NCBI GenBank assembly: GCA_002342505.1
Contig: DDQB01000111.1
Span: 12,703 to 38,921, forward strand
Direction of reading: 5' to 3'
DNA: 26,219 bases
From: Acidaminococcaceae bacterium UBA2453
Lineage (GTDB): Bacteria > Bacillota > Negativicutes > Acidaminococcales > Acidaminococcaceae
The translations under genes were made by a program, and so were the position numbers. Positions 23,783-26,219 of the stretch are shown here, piece by piece. The notes below the pieces were generated by a model. It was not told where the DNA came from, searched no databases, and saw only the letters and a program-made list of their open reading frames with translations. Position 1 is the first letter of the stretch. Each line of letters begins with the position of its first letter.

Positions 23783-25227
23783 TGAAAAACTATATTACAG
23801 TCATCGGTCTGGAAGTCCATGCCGAATTAAAAACAAAAACCAAAGCATTCTGCTCCTGCTCCACGGAATTCGGCGCAGAACCCAATACTCATGTGTGCCC
23901 GGTCTGTCTGGGCATGCCTGGCGCGCTGCCGGTGCTGAACAAGCGGGTAGTTGAATTTGCGATCCGCGCCGGTCTGGCTTTGAACTGCGACATTCAGAAA
24001 TTCAATAAATTTGACCGTAAAAATTATTTCTATCCCGACCTGGCCAAGAACTACCAGATCTCCCAGTGGGATGAACCCATCTGCCTGGGCGGTCACATTG
24101 ATATCCGGGTGAACGGCGAGAAAAAACGCGTCGGGATCACCCGTATCCATATGGAAGAAGACGCCGGCAAGCTGGTACACAGCGGCCTGACCATCAGCAC
24201 TTCCGATTCTTCTGCGGTTGACTACAACCGCGCCGGGGTGCCGCTGATTGAAATTGTATCTGAACCGGATATGCGCAGCGCTGCCGAAGCACGTGCTTAC
24301 ATGGAACAGTTAAAAGCAATTCTGGAATACACCGATGTCTGCGACTGCAAGATGCAGGAAGGCAGCCTCCGCTGCGACGCAAACATTTCCGTCATGCCGG
24401 AAGGCGCAACGGAATTCGGTACCCGTGCGGAAATTAAAAACCTGAACTCCTTCCGGGCGCTGGAACGGGCCATTGAATACGAAGTGGAACGCCAGATCGA
24501 AATCGTGGAAGATGGCGGCCATGTAGTGCAGGAGACCCGTACCTGGGACGATGCCAACGGCGTGACCCTGTCCATGCGTTCCAAGGAAGAAGCCCACGAC
24601 TACCGTTACTTCCCGGAACCGGATCTGGTTCCGGTCAATCTGGATCAGGCCTGGATCGATGAAATCAAAGCGACCCTGCCGGAACTGCCCTCTGCCCGTA
24701 AGGAACGCCTGCTGGCCGAAGAAGTGCCGGAAGACAATGCGGATATCATCGTCGCCAGCAAGAAAGTGGCGGATTATTTCGACGCAGGAACCAAAGCCAC
24801 GAAGAACCTGAAGGCCCTGTCCAACTGGCTGATTGGGGATGTGGCCGGTTACCTGAACGCGGAAGGTATTGAAATTGACGATCCGGAATTTAAGATTACG
24901 CCGGATCATCTGGGCGAACTGGTGAACCTGATCGACAAAGGCGTGCTGTCCAGCAAGCTGGCGAAGCAGGTATTTGCCGAAATGCTGAAAGAAAACGAAG
25001 CGCCTCAGGACCTGGTAAAGAAGCTGGGACTGGAACAGGTAAGCGACGCCGGCGAACTGGGTAAGCTGGTAGATGAAGTGCTGGCGGCCAATCCGCAGTC
25101 CGTTGCCGACTTTAAGGCCGGTAAGAAAAAAGCGATTGGCTTCCTGGTAGGTCAGATCATGAAAGCTACCAAGGGCAAAGCGAACCCGGGCATGGTAAAC
25201 AAGATGCTGACGGAAAAATTGAATTAA
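23782..25227 (+). CDS. gatB: Asp-tRNA(Asn)/Glu-tRNA(Gln) amidotransferase subunit B
   Basis: GatB binds misacylated tRNA and phosphorylates the Asp or Glu moiety before amidation. The N-terminal GLEVHAELKTKTKAFCSC and CPVCLGMPGALPVLN signatures (first and second conserved blocks) are present, as are NYQISQWDEP, HMEEDAGK and LIEIVSEPD. The C-terminal YqeY-like tail (about 410-481) ends in KANPGMVNKMLTEKL. The 481-residue length is normal. GGGAGG within the end of gatA supplies the ribosome site, and the one-base overlap implies translational coupling. A strong terminator follows. Presence of GatCAB implies at least one of AsnRS or GlnRS is missing or supplemented in this organism. Confidence 0.97.
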   Translation: MKNYITVIGLEVHAELKTKTKAFCSCSTEFGAEPNTHVCPVCLGMPGALPVLNKRVVEFAIRAGLALNCDIQKFNKFDRKNYFYPDLAKNYQISQWDEPICLGGHIDIRVNGEKKRVGITRIHMEEDAGKLVHSGLTISTSDSSAVDYNRAGVPLIEIVSEPDMRSAAEARAYMEQLKAILEYTDVCDCKMQEGSLRCDANISVMPEGATEFGTRAEIKNLNSFRALERAIEYEVERQIEIVEDGGHVVQETRTWDDANGVTLSMRSKEEAHDYRYFPEPDLVPVNLDQAWIDEIKATLPELPSARKERLLAEEVPEDNADIIVASKKVADYFDAGTKATKNLKALSNWLIGDVAGYLNAEGIEIDDPEFKITPDHLGELVNLIDKGVLSSKLAKQVFAEMLKENEAPQDLVKKLGLEQVSDAGELGKLVDEVLAANPQSVADFKAGKKKAIGFLVGQIMKATKGKANPGMVNKMLTEKLN

Positions 25228-25246
25228 AACTGAATCTATGAAATGG

Positions 25247-25283
25247 AAAAACTGCTGGCAGATTTTTTGTCAGCAGTTTTTTT
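25247..25283 (+). terminator. Intrinsic terminator after gatB
   Basis: A 14-bp stem, AAAAACTGCTGGCA (25247-25260) with TGTCAGCAGTTTTT (25268-25281), has one wobble and a 7-base loop. A T run at its 3' end continues to 25283. Confidence 0.93.
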
Positions 25284-25393
25284 GGTGATTGCAAAAAAAT
25301 TGGCATGATAAGGGAAGGGCAAAACCGTCAGCGATGTCTTGCTTATGTCGTGTTTTATTGCAGTGATATATCTATAATACTACTTAACCTTTT

Positions 25394-25423
25394 TTAACAC
25401 TTTTGATTGCATTGTGCTATAAT
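25394..25423 (+). promoter_or_regulatory. Promoter for the DUF805 gene
   Basis: TTAACA (25394-25399) and TATAAT (25418-25423) are 18 bases apart, with TGC completing an extended -10. The start near 25430 excludes the upstream in-frame start at 25403 and supports the ATG at 25466. Confidence 0.75.
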
Positions 25424-25465
25424 AAAATCAGATATTTACTACTATTGCAAAGGACAGACTTGACC

Positions 25466-25951
25466 ATGGACAATGATGAGCGCACTTATTATGATAAAAA
25501 AGAATCCGACGCTGATAATGTTTCAGCAAAGGACGATCCAACGTATGCAAAACTATTCTCTATGACAGGGATTTTTGATTATCATGGGAGGCGTTGCAGA
25601 TGGGATTATCTCAAAATAGGAGTTATAACAACATTACTTCAAAATTCACTGAAAAAAGTCCCGGTAATTCATGAACTTATCATGGTTGTAGTTGTATATG
25701 TTATTTTTACCAATACAAGTAAAAGACTCCACGACATAGACAAACCTACCTCATGGGCTATTGCTTTGGCAATACTGGATTCTCTTGCCGGGATTATATT
25801 GGAATTAACACAACCATCGTTTGGAGCTGCAATGTTAGCTCTGGTAGCTCTTTCTATTCCTTTGATCCCACGCATTATATTATTATGCATAAAAGGTACT
25901 GACGGGCCAAATCAGTATGGCCCGGATCCTTTAGCGATGGAAGAAAAATAG
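25466..25951 (+). CDS. DUF805 family membrane protein
   Basis: DUF805 proteins are small multi-pass membrane proteins of unknown function. The family signatures are seen: a hydrophilic N-terminal stretch, GRRCRWDYL before the first membrane segment, TSKRLHDIDKPTSW between segments two and three, and the C-terminal CIKGTDGPNQYGPDPL. Three to four hydrophobic segments lie between residues 55 and 140. The promoter and AAAGGA ribosome site (about 25449-25454) favour the ATG at 25466, giving 161 residues; an upstream in-frame start at 25403 would precede the promoter. It has AT-richer codon use than gatCAB. No functional partner is obvious. Confidence 0.85.
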   Translation: MDNDERTYYDKKESDADNVSAKDDPTYAKLFSMTGIFDYHGRRCRWDYLKIGVITTLLQNSLKKVPVIHELIMVVVVYVIFTNTSKRLHDIDKPTSWAIALAILDSLAGIILELTQPSFGAAMLALVALSIPLIPRIILLCIKGTDGPNQYGPDPLAMEEK

Positions 25952-25990
25952 AAATATTTTTTATTTCCTTGCAGGAGTTTTTCGATTCAT

Positions 25991-26018
25991 CTTGAATAAT
26001 AATTAGTCAAGTTTTTTT
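25991..26018 (+). terminator. Weak terminator after the DUF805 gene
   Basis: CTTGA (25991-25995) pairs with TCAAG (26007-26011), extendable across one mismatch, followed directly by seven T residues. The stem is AT-rich and short, so efficiency is uncertain. Confidence 0.5.
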
Positions 26019-26061
26019 GAGCAAACAGGTATGGAGTTTCTGAAAAATTTCCGGGGAAATA

Positions 26062-26219
26062 AATAGCACAGGAAAAATGATTTCACTATTGCATTTTCTT
26101 TTTCCGTTCATGCACTTCCTGTACTTTTCTGCACTTTTTCTGAAAAAAGTACATGCGTTCCAGCCCTGTGCTATTGCGGTTTTCCGGACTTGAATGTACT
26201 TTCTGTACTTTTTTCCGGT
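26062..26219. repeat. Short-repeat cluster with 11-bp inverted repeat
   Basis: AATAGCACAGG (26062-26072) and CCTGTGCTATT (26165-26175) are perfect inverted copies. Between and after them the motif TGYACTT(T) occurs at 26111, 26120, 26130, 26195 and 26204, with one inverted copy at 26143-26156. TGCACTTTTT (26130-26139) can fold with AAAAAAGTACA (26143-26153). TTCCGG recurs at about 26049, 26182 and 26213. No gene was found in 25952-26219. Confidence 0.6.

Overview
The window reads as chromosomal DNA of an anaerobic, low-to-mid GC Firmicute. The evidence is the oxygen-sensitive class III ribonucleotide reductase pair, GatCAB amidotransferase, strong GGAGG-type ribosome binding sites, a tandem glycine riboswitch, intrinsic terminators and a single-membrane-style gene set. 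Negativicutes such as the Acidaminococcus/Phascolarctobacterium group would fit, but that placement is a guess.

Layout. 1-1613: 3' end of nrdD, a strong terminator, then nrdG. 1701-3317: a secreted UshA-type 5'-nucleotidase with its own promoter and terminator. 3604-4800: an AlaX-type alanyl-tRNA editing protein behind a leader that carries an early terminator-like hairpin. 4880-5530 (minus): a DedA membrane protein sharing a bidirectional terminator with the editing gene. 5839-6699: methionine aminopeptidase with an N-terminal SEC-C zinc motif. 6728-7073: promoter, tandem glycine riboswitch and a terminator/antiterminator platform, driving a sodium:amino-acid symporter (7281-8843) with an unusual coiled-coil tail. 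9194-12008: pcrA and a MutT-like Nudix gene.

12.1-18.25 kb is a visibly AT-richer block. It holds a very large minus-strand PLD-nuclease/superfamily 2 helicase/DUF3427 protein. Pointing the other way are a DUF2442 protein, a RhuM-Fic fusion, a 54-residue basic reading frame and a DUF1016 (YhcG-like) PD-(D/E)XK nuclease. These families are typical of defence or mobile islands, and this is the best candidate in the window for an uncharacterised system.

From 18314 the housekeeping composition resumes: an MBL-fold hydrolase, ligA, an overlapping lipoprotein gene and gatC-gatA-gatB. Because pcrA, ligA and gatCAB are commonly clustered in Firmicutes, the AT-rich block looks inserted into that cluster. 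A DUF805 membrane protein and a nest of short TGTACTTT-type repeats with an 11-bp inverted repeat close the window.

Functional links: nrdD/nrdG make deoxynucleotides, pcrA/ligA/MutT serve DNA repair and nucleotide sanitation, and AlaX/GatCAB/Map serve translation fidelity and protein maturation. The riboswitch most likely turns symporter transcription off when glycine is abundant. No tRNA, rRNA, CRISPR array or transposase was seen.
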